Origin: Adiantum capillus-veneris
Lineage: Eukaryota > Streptophyta > Polypodiopsida > Polypodiales > Pteridaceae
Reading direction: 5' to 3'
DNA length: 64,000 bases
NCBI GenBank assembly: GCA_014529385.2
Contig: CM043963.1
Span: 76,993,412-77,057,411, forward strand
Shown: one piece after another, positions 47,985 through 57,512 of the stretch
How the letters are laid out: every line of letters begins with the position of its first letter
How positions within the stretch are numbered: the first letter of the stretch is position 1
Notes under the pieces: model-generated
The model's database searches: none
Seen by the model: the letters and a program-made list of their open reading frames with translations, nothing else
What the model was told of the DNA's origin: nothing
Made by a program: the position numbers and the translations under genes

Positions 47985-50483
47985 GTGGATCCACCCAGAG
48001 CAAAGAAGAGGGACAAGGGTAAGGAGAAGGTAACCTTTTTAGAACCACTTGAGGCCATGACTGTGAAAAGAGCTAGGAAGGAGAAGGCTACACAATCAGA
48101 TGATGAGAGAAGCATGAGAGGAGAAACTAGCAAGAGGCCATCCAGGCCACGACGGAAATTGGGCATCACCGACTTCCAGCTAGGGGAAAGTTCAAAGCCC
48201 TATGATCTAACATTGGATGTGGCAGAGCAAGGACCGAAGATTAAATGGCCACAACTGCTACATCTTGTACCTAAAGTAAGGCGACAATGGTCTAAAATGG
48301 TAAGTACAAGACGCTCCAAAACAAAGGTAGCCGGAGCAATTTCGGGATGCAACATGGATGACATCCTTCCAATTGTTGACGTAAACATAAAAGAAAAGAG
48401 GGTTGGAAACACCTACATTGATGGAGGTGCACAAATCTGTGTAATGAGCGAAGCTATGATGCTTCGATTAGGGCTTGAGGTTGACAGACCTTCTCCATGC
48501 AAGGCAAAGATGGCAAACAACGCAAAAGTAAAGTGTGTGGGTGTGGTAAGTGCCGTGAAAATCAAAGCTTTCAACACTGAGGTAGAGGTAGATGTTTTTG
48601 TAATGCCTACTAAGGGGGAGGGCTATCCACTAATTTTGGGAAGGCCATGGTTGATGGCCATGAAGGCAAAACAGGACTGGGATACTGGCCTTCTACGCAT
48701 GACCAGTAAGAAAGGGGAGACAATCTACTATGACATGAGGATTGGCAAGCAGAAGCAAATGAATCCGGAAACATCGGCAGATGAAACCACTAGCGAATCT
48801 TCCAGTTCTGAGGAGGAGACCACATCCACCGACGAAAGTGACAGTTCCATTGATGTGATGGGTATCATTATGAAGGATCCAGAAAGGGTAAGCACAACTG
48901 GTGATCCATCACCAAAAGGGCAACCCAATGAAGAGGAGAGCAAATCACCTGGCCTAGGAGGAAGTAGGTTGAAGGGTATGTTGTCTACGGAATTAACACT
49001 TGAGGAGAAAGATAGTTTTTTGCAAATGTTGATGGGATTTCCTAACAGGTTCATTGACAACTATGAAAGAATCACAGGCATTACAGTGGTGGAACATCAT
49101 ATTAAGCTGAAGGAAGGGGTAAAACCAGTTGTGCAAAAGCTACGACGACTGGGGGTCATACAAGAAAAGGCACTCTTGGCCGAGGTAAGGAAACTGCTGG
49201 AGGCGGGATTCATCTATCCTGTAGAAAACTCAGAATGGGTGTCACCCGTAGTGGTGACGCCTAAAAAGAATGGTAAGTGGAGGGTCTGTGTTGACTACAA
49301 ACCACTAAATGCAGCTACAAAGAGAGACCACTTTCCTCTCCCTTTCTTGGATGAAATTCTGAATGAAGTAGCGGGTTTTGAATGCTATACCGTCTGTGAT
49401 GGTTATTCTGGATACTTTCAAATATGCATAGCCTTGGAAGATCAGCTAAAAACCACTTTTATCACGTCATGGGGTTGTTTTGCATACAGGGTTATGCCAT
49501 TTGGTCTCACAAATGCACCTGCCACATTCCAAAGATATGTCACATATGTTTTTCAACCGTTCTTTGGAACATCCATAAAAGTGTTCATTGATGATTTTTG
49601 TATATATAGCTCCCGTATTTCACATTTAGAAAAGGTAACTGAAGGTTTGGCCAGGTTGCAGAGCCTAGGTGGGCAATTAAATGTGGATAAATGTCACATT
49701 GGGGAGAGTAAAGTCATTCTACTAGGCCATGAAATTTCAACAAGAGGTATCAACGTCGACCCAAGTAAGGTATCCGCACTCATAGCCCTACCTTCACCAA
49801 CGACTGCACGTCAACTGGTCTCTTTTCTACAGAAGGTGAGGTACTTAAGTAGATTCATACATCTACTATCACAACTTGTTCTACCACTACAACAACTCAC
49901 TCAAAGATCAACTTTCACTTGGGACGAGGAAAGCGAACATCACTACAACAAGGTAAAGGAGGTCTTAGCCACTCTGCCAACTATCTCACCACCTAAGTGG
50001 GATGAAAAATTCTATGTCACCTCAAGTGTTGGTGATGACTCATTGGGGGCTGTGCTACTCCAAAAGGATACGACGACATCTTTCATGAGGCCAATCTACT
50101 TCTCTAGTCGAATGATGACAGCAGGAGAGAAAGGTTTCACCAATGTGGAACACTTAGTCCTAGCTCTTAGATTTGCAACTACAAAGTTTAGGTCATATTT
50201 GTTGCCTAAGCAATTTGTGATTCTAACCACGGATGAAATATTTCCCTATGTTGTAAAACACATGGATGTGTCTGCTAGAATTACTAAATGGCTAGTTCGT
50301 CTGCAAGAGTTTGACTACACGGTACATGTAGAAAGCACGACAAGGGCAAGTTTGGGGGGACTCATGACCTACCAAGTCTTTGAAAGGAAGGAGAAGCAAT
50401 CTAAGGAAGGAGAAGTCCGATTACCTCCAGTACCACCGATGGTAGAAGGAGCATACTCTCTCTACTTTGATGGAGCCTACAAG
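47985..50483 (+). CDS. pol: Tat-2 protease, reverse transcriptase and RNase H region
   Basis: An open stretch of 833 codons in the gag frame. A basic linker (RPRRKLGI) precedes the aspartic protease with active site TYIDGGAQIC (Asp codon 48420-48422) and LILGRPWL. A Ser/Glu-rich acidic hinge lies at 48770-48850. The reverse transcriptase, about 49130-49850, has fingers (WVSPVVVTPKKNGKWRVCVD) and catalytic FIDD at 49584-49595, intact. RNase H 1, about 49990-50370, reads VTSSVGDDSLGAVLLQ, so the usual first Asp is not in place, then TNVEHLVLAL and ILTTDE. It ends in the first strand of the second RNase H (SLYFDGAYK) at a TGA. Function: cleaves the polyprotein and copies RNA to DNA. Confidence 0.95.
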
Positions 50484-50486
50484 TGA
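50484..50486 (+). other. Single in-frame TGA inside the second RNase H
   Basis: TGA falls directly after FDGAYK and before ASDKAAAGIVVF, in a place where a basic residue is expected. The following base pair context (TGAGCG) fits a CGA to TGA change. Frame is kept on both sides. Confidence 0.9.
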
Positions 50487-52232
50487 GCGTCCGACAAAGC
50501 AGCTGCAGGCATAGTGGTCTTTGATGACAAAGGGACAAAGGTATTTTCGTTGGGCCAATTGTTAGATTCACATTCTAACAATGAAGCTGAGTATGCAGCA
50601 CTAACCAAGGGTCTACAATGGTGCGTCTCGCAAGGTGTACAACGCCTTAATGTATTTGGGGATGCTCTACTTCTGGTAAGGCAAGTAAATGGAGCATGGA
50701 CATGCAAGAATCCTAGTTTAAGGACTCACTTAAGTGGTGTAAAAACCTTGTTGGGTAAGTTTGAAGAAGTTCAAATACACCATATCCCAAGGGCTCAAAA
50801 CCAAGAAGCAGATACCCTAGCAAGTGAAAGACTACAGGAAGTGGTGGTTGGAGCAATAAAACTAAAGCTCCCTCTATTTCAAGGCAGTGATGCCTTGCCT
50901 GACATCATGCATTTTTTGGAAACAGGGGAATGTCCATCAGATTTAACAAAGGGACAGAAGCAATGGCTGACGCGGAAGGCCACAAGGTATCGACTCATCA
51001 ATGATGGTTTGTACTGTAAGGGTAAGGACCAAATACTCAGGAAGGTCCCTCTCTCTCACGAAATCACGGGAGTAATTGCTAGCTGTCACGACGGGGTTTG
51101 TGGTGGTCACTTTTCCCTAGACATAACAAGTAGGAAGATCTTGCAGGCAGGCTTCATATGGCCTAGCCTCAACGGTGATGTACACCATTGGTGCAAAACG
51201 TGTAAGTTGTGTCAAAAGGCCGGCACTAGGTCACTTATGCCTGAACCACAGACACCTATTCTCTCATATGGCCCATTTGAAAAATGGGGTATCGATGCCA
51301 TTGGGCCATTACTTAGGGCCAACTCAGGAAAATTCTACATTATCATGGGGGTCGACTACATGACTAGATGGGCAGAGGCTACAGCCACCACTAGAATCAC
51401 AGCGGTAGAGGTAGCTAAATTTATCTACGAGCACATATGCTGTAGGTTTGGCACACCTTTAGAGATCATCTCTGATAGAGGGCCAGGTTTCAGAGCAGAC
51501 TTGGTAGGAGAATTAATGCAAAAACTGGGCATTACAAGGAGGCACTCTTCACCATATTACCCTCAATGTAATGGCCTAGTTGAAAAGGTAAATGGAATGG
51601 TTTCTAAAATTATTACCAAGCAGGTAAACAATCATCGCGGAGACTGGGATAAGTATCTACTACCAGCTTTATGGGCCTACAGAACTTCATTTCGTACATC
51701 CTTGGGATTCACACCGTATCATCTAGTATTTGGTAAGGAAGCAATCTTGCCCATTGAAGTGCAACTACAAAGTCTCAGAGTAATGGCAAGCCAACTTCAA
51801 CAATCCAACATACATTTGAGAGATCACATCATCAACTTGGAAAGACTGCAGTTGGATAGAGAAGAAGCAACAAATTATTATGCAGCACAAGCAGAGCATA
51901 GACAGCTTAGCTTTAACGAGCATCTCCGAAAAAAAGAATTGAAGAAAGGAATGTTGGTGCTCCGCTACGACAATCGCTTCGACACGCGCAAGGATAAGAA
52001 ACTCCTACTCCGATGGGAAGGCCCTTTCATCATCAGGAAAAAGTATGCCAATGGAAGCTACCAGCTTATGGAGGCTGATGGAAAACTTCATAAAACCGGG
52101 GTAAATGGTTGGCGACTTAAACCTTATTTTCTTCGATTTGACCAGGCTCCACCAATTGACATTCCAGATGAGGACACACCATCAGCCGCCACCTCCGACG
52201 ATAATGATCAAACAGATGAGCTAGAGACATGA
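50487..52232 (+). CDS. int: Tat-2 archaeal-type RNase H and integrase
   Basis: This continues the pol frame to TGA 52230-52232. The second RNase H keeps all catalytic acids: Asp in YFDGAYK (just before the TGA), Glu in NNEAEYAAL, Asp in VFGDALLL and Asp in NQEADTLA. Integrase has a zinc domain (HDGVCGGHF ... CKTCKLCQ), the core triad D (GIDAIGPL), D (SDRGPGF), E (NGLVEKVNG), and a GPF/Y module (LRWEGPFII). It would insert the DNA copy. The acidic tail (DNDQTDELET) ends 12 bases before the polypurine tract. The ATG at 50514 is internal and not a true start. Confidence 0.95.
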   Translation, partial: ASDKAAAGIVVFDDKGTKVFSLGQLLDSHSNNEAEYAALTKGLQWCVSQGVQRLNVFGDALLLVRQVNGAWTCKNPSLRTHLSGVKTLLGKFEEVQIHHIPRAQNQEADTLASERLQEVVVGAIKLKLPLFQGSDALPDIMHFLETGECPSDLTKGQKQWLTRKATRYRLINDGLYCKGKDQILRKVPLSHEITGVIASCHDGVCGGHFSLDITSRKILQAGFIWPSLNGDVHHWCKTCKLCQKAGTRSLMPEPQTPILSYGPFEKWGIDAIGPLLRANSGKFYIIMGVDYMTRWAEATATTRITAVEVAKFIYEHICCRFGTPLEIISDRGPGFRADLVGELMQKLGITRRHSSPYYPQCNGLVEKVNGMVSKIITKQVNNHRGDWDKYLLPALWAYRTSFRTSLGFTPYHLVFGKEAILPIEVQLQSLRVMASQLQQSNIHLRDHIINLERLQLDREEATNYYAAQAEHRQLSFNEHLRKKELKKGMLVLRYDNRFDTRKDKKLLLRWEGPFIIRKKYANGSYQLMEADGKLHKTGVNGWRLKPYFLRFDQAPPIDIPDEDTPSAATSDDNDQTDELET

Positions 52233-52244
52233 ATGCTTCTAGCC

Positions 52245-52256
52245 AAAAGGGGAGGG
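52245..52256 (+). promoter_or_regulatory. Tat-2 polypurine tract
   Basis: AAAAGGGGAGGG, four bases before the 3' LTR; the primer for plus-strand synthesis. Confidence 0.85.
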
Positions 52257-52260
52257 CTAA

Positions 52261-53575
52261 TGATGGGGGATTTTCACAAGCCAAGCTCCCATACCCCTCT
52301 TCTCTCGTCCCCACCCCATGAAAACCCCCTCTTATGGAGGGAGTGATAAAAGGCATTGGAAAAAGTAAGAAAAAAATAAAGTATGATTATGTAAATATAT
52401 AAGAAAGGTAAAATAGGCCACCTCATGCCTGCGGGGTAGCCCATCCCCACCTTGCCTCCTTTTTCTTCACTGTTGCCCCGTCGGGTGTCCCTTTTCCTCT
52501 CCTCCACTCAAAAGGTCAACCCCCTCTCTCTTCCCCTTGTCCTTCCTTCTTTCTCTCTCCCCTCAAGCTACCCCACCTCTCACCAATAATGCATTATAAC
52601 TCACCAATAATGCACCCTAACTCACATGGAACTTACCCTATCTTCCAAAATAGTATACCCCACCCCCTCTTTCTCTCTCCTATCATATCCCATGACCCAA
52701 ATACCCCCCTCTCTCTCTAAAGGGCGCCATGTCTCTTGTCTTGTAGCTAAATAACCTCCCCCACACTCACACACACTTAATTTCACTGAAAAAGGTGCCC
52801 ACAGACCCATCCCCACCCGGTGGTTACTTGATTTTTCTTGTGTTCACACACATCTGCACACAGATTCACCTCTGAACACACTCCCCTCTCTCCCCTCTTG
52901 TAATTACTTTATTCTCCATGTCACCTCTCACTTTTTTTCATCAACCCATCTCTCTCTCTTAGTCTCTCTCTCATGAGACTGCTGTTCTGGCACATATACA
53001 CACAGCCAGACAAGTGGGGCCCACAGTCACATGGCCTATGTAGATAATGGTTTCTTCATTTCTAAATTCTAGAATTTCTCCCCCCTCCTCCCCTATATAA
53101 AGAGGGGTCACCATCACACTAAGGACACACACCATCACCAAAGAGTACACTATGCACTGTGTGTGCCTAGTGCACACACACACACCCACACCATCACCAT
53201 CACCGCAATCACCATGCTCGTCTTAAGCATGACCTCTACACCCTTGGGCTATGGAAGATGAAGGGAAACTAAATGAAGGATGATGGCCGTAACCCTCGTG
53301 CGAGTCTTCGCCATCAACTCCCACCTATCCGCCATGTGCTCTACCACGCTCTCCCTTCTCATTACCCTACCCTATGCTCCCCATTTCATCGCCATATTCT
53401 CTAAATAAAGCTTGAGGTTTTGTGAGTATGTTTTCTTGCAATGTTTTGCCCATGTGAGGTGTGCGGAATCGCCACCTAGTCTTGTGTTTGGAGTGAGCTT
53501 GTGTATGTGTGAAGGGTGTGCGGATTCGCCATCCTTTTGTGGTGCCTAAGTACTAAGCCGCTATACCCCCCCCCC

Positions 53576-53606
<31 letters not shown>

Positions 53607-53811
53607 ACTTGATCTCATTCCCTTTCCTCTTCATCATTACTCCCAAGCATCCATCTCTCTTGGATGAAAACTTTGTTATGGTGGTGTGTTGTTTGCGTCC
53701 TAGCCGCTGAAGCTAAGTGGTGCCCCTGTTTGCTTTACCATGACAGGCTCGAGGCGCGCCATTCGGTCCCCGGTGTTTTAGAGGCCGTCGGGGTTCGCTT
53801 TGCTCCCGTCA
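52261..53811 (+). repeat. Tat-2 3' LTR
   Basis: 1551 bp. It keeps the TATA box (53094-53101). Length differences from the 5' copy are the C tract (21 against 28) and a short GGGTTTGG indel near the end. Confidence 0.95.
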
Positions 53812-55529
53812 CCCCTTGAAGGCACTGTGTGCGGGTAGGACATCTCCCATCTCAAAGGATTGTATGCCTAGATTGGTAGCCAACTCTATAGATATAAAAT
53901 CGTGAGTAGAACCAGGGTCAAAGAGAATAAAAGCATCATGTTCTCTTACCTTTCCCCAAGCATGGCATAGAGGAGATCCTTTGTGATGAGTTTGGTGAGT
54001 CTCCTCCTCTTGTATTTCAACCAAGGAAGCTCTAGGAGGATCTTGGCGGTTGTTCTTTTGGGGACAAGCGTGGTACGCATGCCCTTGTTCGCCGCACTTG
54101 AAACACCGGTTATCCTTGCGATAACGCTCAAGCTCTTCAGGAGAGAGTTTGTTCTTACCGTTGTAAACTCCCTTCTCTTTAGCTTTGTTGGAGTTGCCCT
54201 TAGGAGACTTTTGGACATTGTCCTTCCCCTTAGGCTCATTGGAACCCTTGTTTTCCGGGGGCTTATTATTTCTTTTAGCCCCCGTTTGGAAATTGATTTG
54301 AGTATGGTGTATTACTGCCGATATGGTACGTGGCCTTTGGGAGTTGACATACTCCGCCATTTCTTTCGTTAAGCCTGCACAAAATTGTTGCTTTTGCTCT
54401 CCAAAATCCAACTTTTTGAAGACAGTGGCTTTGAGTTGTAAGTCCCAAAACTTGTCTACATATTTGTGGATGGATTCATTGGGAGAGAGCTTTAAGCTTC
54501 GCCATTCGGTGAGTACTTTGTCTTTGGCATCGGTGGCCAAAAACTGCTTCATAATGGAAACTCTTAAAGCTTTCCATGTTCGTGGAGCTTCACTGTTGGC
54601 TCGTAGGCTAGACCACCATTGCCTGGCGGACTTTTGAAAGTGCATAGCTACATGGCGTAGCTTAGAGGACTCCGTGAAGCCCTCATCTCCAAACGCCGCA
54701 TCGAACTGTTGGATAAAGGCCAAAACTTTGTCCGTAGCACCAAAGGTACCATCATAGGTAAGGAAAGAGATGCTCTTCCCTAGCTCTTTGAATTTATTCA
54801 GCTTGGATGACCTCTTCCATGCGGCATAGGGCCCTTCTTTTTGATGGTTCAAAGGTTGCACCATCACTTTCTTCAGAAGGTGAAGAATTTGAAGAAGGTG
54901 GAGAAGAGGGTGACCTCTTTCTCGCCTTTTTCTTGTCTTGATCTTTGTCGTCTTCACCATAGCTTTCATAAGAGGAAGAGGATGAAGAAGATGGAGAAGA
55001 GGGTTTCCTCTTTCTCGCCTTTTTCTTCTCTTGCTTTTTATCATCCCTCTTTGAATTATGGCGTGGAGAAGAGTGTGATGGTCTTCTCCGCTTTGGTGGT
55101 GATGGAAAGAGCGTTTAGCCCGCCGTCTTCGTGGAGCCATCTCCGCCGAGGTGGCGGGAGACTCGCTTCTTTCTCGTTCCTTTGGTGGAGGCTCTTGAGT
55201 TCTCCTTTGGGAAGGAGATACATCATCAAGAAGTAAATTCTTGAGCCCTTCATATGGATTCTCTTCTTCTTCCCGAATCGGAGAGAGACCTCTTTTGGTA
55301 GTCCCACAAGGAGGCTTCCTAGGTGTTCTCTCGTCATGGTGATGAGCTTGAGAATCCCGTGAGCACGGAGCTGCCGTTGCAGTTCACTTTGGAGAGATGG
55401 ATTGCCCATGGCTTGTTGAAGCCTAATAACAAGATAGTTAACAAGCATTGAAGCATCATTAGTAGCTTGCTCATGAGCAAAATCAAAGTTATCAACATTA
55501 ATTTCACTCTCTTTACTATTGTCAGCCAT
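53812..55529 (-). pseudogene. gag: Chromovirus gag and protease start (split by Tat-2)
   Basis: Minus strand, starting at an ATG at 55529 (MADNSKESEINVDNFDFAHE). A frameshift near 55100-55250 moves to the frame of 55140-53812. It then has Arg/Lys-rich repeats, the gag domain (HFQKSARQWWSSLRANSEAP; LTEWRSLKLSPNESIHKYVD), a CCHC knuckle, CFKCGEQGHAYHAC, at about 54105-54064, and the protease active site FILFDPGSTHDFIS near 53935-53890. It breaks at 53811 where Tat-2 begins. The frame continues in phase at 44553 on the other side. Confidence 0.92.
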
Positions 55530-55927
55530 TCTAACAACCTTTAGGTGTAAACTTTTTAGGTGTACTTTGGCACTTCAAGCCCTAGTTGCTACTCCTCTTT
55601 ACCCCTTTAGAAAAAGCACTCAAGCTACTGTACCCGCGGCTCGAATACCATTAATTGCAAGGAATAGAAGAGAGGGTCTTTCGACACCAAAATAGCACCG
55701 GCTCCTGTCAAGCTTCTAATAGCTCAATAGTGGTTAAGCCATAGGCAAGCCCCGTAGGACTCCACTATTAAGACTATAGCTCTCGACGGTGATGCCCCGT
55801 TAACTGGACGAAGGCAAGTGCACTGCAAGGCTGAAAAATCCCTATTCTACTTACTCACACGCAATTAATAATACCAACCATTTGTAGCTAGCTTGAGGAC
55901 CTCCCTTCTTGAGCAAGAAAAGAGAAA
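55530..55927 (-). other. Chromovirus leader
   Basis: The non-coding leader between the primer site and gag, about 400 bp, with no motif noted. Confidence 0.6.
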
Positions 55928-55945
55928 CCTTGAGCTCTAATACCA
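55928..55945 (-). promoter_or_regulatory. Chromovirus primer binding site, initiator Met tRNA
   Basis: Minus-strand TGGTATTAGAGCTCAAGG, one base from the LTR. It matches the initiator Met site apart from small changes. Confidence 0.85.
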
Positions 55946-55946
55946 A

Positions 55947-57512
55947 TGTAACATTTAATGGTCTAAAAACTTATGTGTAGCGGAAATTAGCATGAACATA
56001 GTGGGCATTTCATTAGAATAGATTCCTAATGAGAATTACAAGAGTGCTTGGGTGGAGAGAGCAACAAAAAGCATAACACCTAGTTAGATAGCATTGAAAA
56101 TACTTTCAAAAGAAAGAGAAATTAAGCTATTGACAACAGTTGAGGACCAGATTTGCATGGAGCCAGTCCCCCCTCCAAAAGGCTTTGTATTATGGTTTCT
56201 CCCATCAAGAGAGACATTGTACAATACAATTCTTTGTGTTCCTTCAAGACTAGCTAGTGCAATGAAGATGAAAGCTTCATGCACTAAGCAAAACACTTAA
56301 CAAACACAACTTTAATTATCCCCGTTCTTAGACCCAAGACCTCACACACCTTCGAAGATGGTCAGAGCTAGCAGGGTATGAGAGTAGATTGAGAGGAAGA
56401 AGGAGTATCTTACGAGAAAGATGTACAGCTCCTCACATAATCACTCATATTAGCATAGCTTTAGCTTAGTAATTATCTTGGTAGAGGAGATGATCATGCA
56501 TTGAAGCTTGGCTCTTGGTTGGATTTGCATCCACAAGCCAAGAGTGTGTCGTTGTAGTCTTCTATCTCACAAGCTTGGAGTAGGTGATGAGCTCTCCATT
56601 AAAGCTTGGGAAGAGATAGTCTTCTCTTTCTTCACACATGAGATTGTGTGAGTGTGTGTGTGATAATGCCTTGCAAAAATCAGCCCCCTCTCTCTCTTGG
56701 GCGAGCCCTCTTGCTATTTGCTCTTGCTCCAGCCTCATTGGCCCTCCCCAAGTCAAGCCAATGACCATTAAGCAGCATAAGTGATAGCCTTTTGACATGT
56801 GTCCCCCTTTCCCCTTTTGTGAGATCTTTAGGTAATTTTAATAATTAAACTAAACTCTCATTGGACCCTTTGCCTCCTGGCCAATAGGAATCAAGCAAGC
56901 CATTGGGCTCCTGAATGCTCATTGAACCCCTTGTGAGACTGCCCAATAGTCTTCTAGGAGAGTTAATTCTCATTGGTTTCTTTTATTAAGTGTTTTTAAA
57001 TTAATTAAACTAGATTTACTCTAGCCTAATTCTCATTGGTCCAACTCCAAGGCCATCCAATAGGAATTGGGCACACTTTGTGGGCATCTGGGCTAGGGAG
57101 CTGACATGTGTCCCTAATTTACTTTGTGTAAAGGTATCTCTCATCCCCTACTCCCAAGGCTCGCCCCCTCCTATGTAGGGATTTGAAAAGACTTTTTTGG
57201 TCACACACAAAGCATCCAATTTCCCCTAGGGTTGACCTTTGGACACAACCTTTGAATTTTGGAACCTTAGCATTTTGGAAGTCTTAATGGGCTGAACCTT
57301 AGGGTCTTTTTTAGCCCATTGTTGCACATGGCTCTTTTACAGATGCCCCCCCCCTTTGGATCCCTATTTTCCCTCCTTTGGATCCCTACTGTGGCCGGTC
57401 TGCTAGCTTAACCAATATTCTAGCTTTTTCTCCCCTGGCACTTCCCCACATTAAATGATCAGTTTAATATGAGAAAATCATTTAGGAGAATTAGATATTA
57501 ATTATTATGACA
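55947..57512 (-). repeat. Chromovirus 5' LTR
   Basis: 1566 bp, right copy. It lacks the TG microsatellite of the 3' LTR and keeps the CCAAT/ATTGG cluster. Confidence 0.94.

Larger units (their letters stand above)
44554..53811 (+). mobile_element. Tat-2: young, nearly intact Tat-type Ty3/gypsy element
   Basis: A 9.26-kb element with LTRs 44554-46118 and 52261-53811, a primer-site-like sequence one base inside the 5' LTR boundary, a pre-gag frame, a gag-pol frame of about 1750 codons from 46977 to 52232, and a polypurine tract at 52245-52256. The pol order is protease, reverse transcriptase, RNase H, archaeal-type RNase H, integrase. About 13 differences plus indels between LTRs by eye (near 1%) make it the youngest insertion here. 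Only three TGA codons interrupt the frame. Its proteins resemble the older Tat-1. Confidence 0.96.
39345..57512 (-). mobile_element. Chromovirus Ty3/gypsy element (minus), carrying nested Tat-2
   Basis: LTRs at 55947-57512 (5', minus sense) and 39345-40999 (3'), with target duplication TTATA on both outer sides. An initiator Met primer site lies next to the 5' LTR and a purine tract next to the 3' LTR. Gag and the start of protease are at 55529-53812. The rest of protease, reverse transcriptase, RNase H, integrase and a chromodomain are at 44553-41395. The middle, 44554-53811, is the nested Tat-2 element. The LTRs differ at about 28 sites by eye in 1.56 kb, plus an 80-bp TG tract in one. Own length without Tat-2 is about 8.9 kb. 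Confidence 0.95.

Noticed and set aside
47985-50486. Three TGA codons as programmed recoding or selenocysteine sites, or as targets of U-to-C RNA editing
   Set aside because: Recoding at three sites in one polyprotein is without precedent in this family. U-to-C editing is known for plant organelle transcripts, not nuclear retrotransposon RNA. CGA to TGA decay is simpler.
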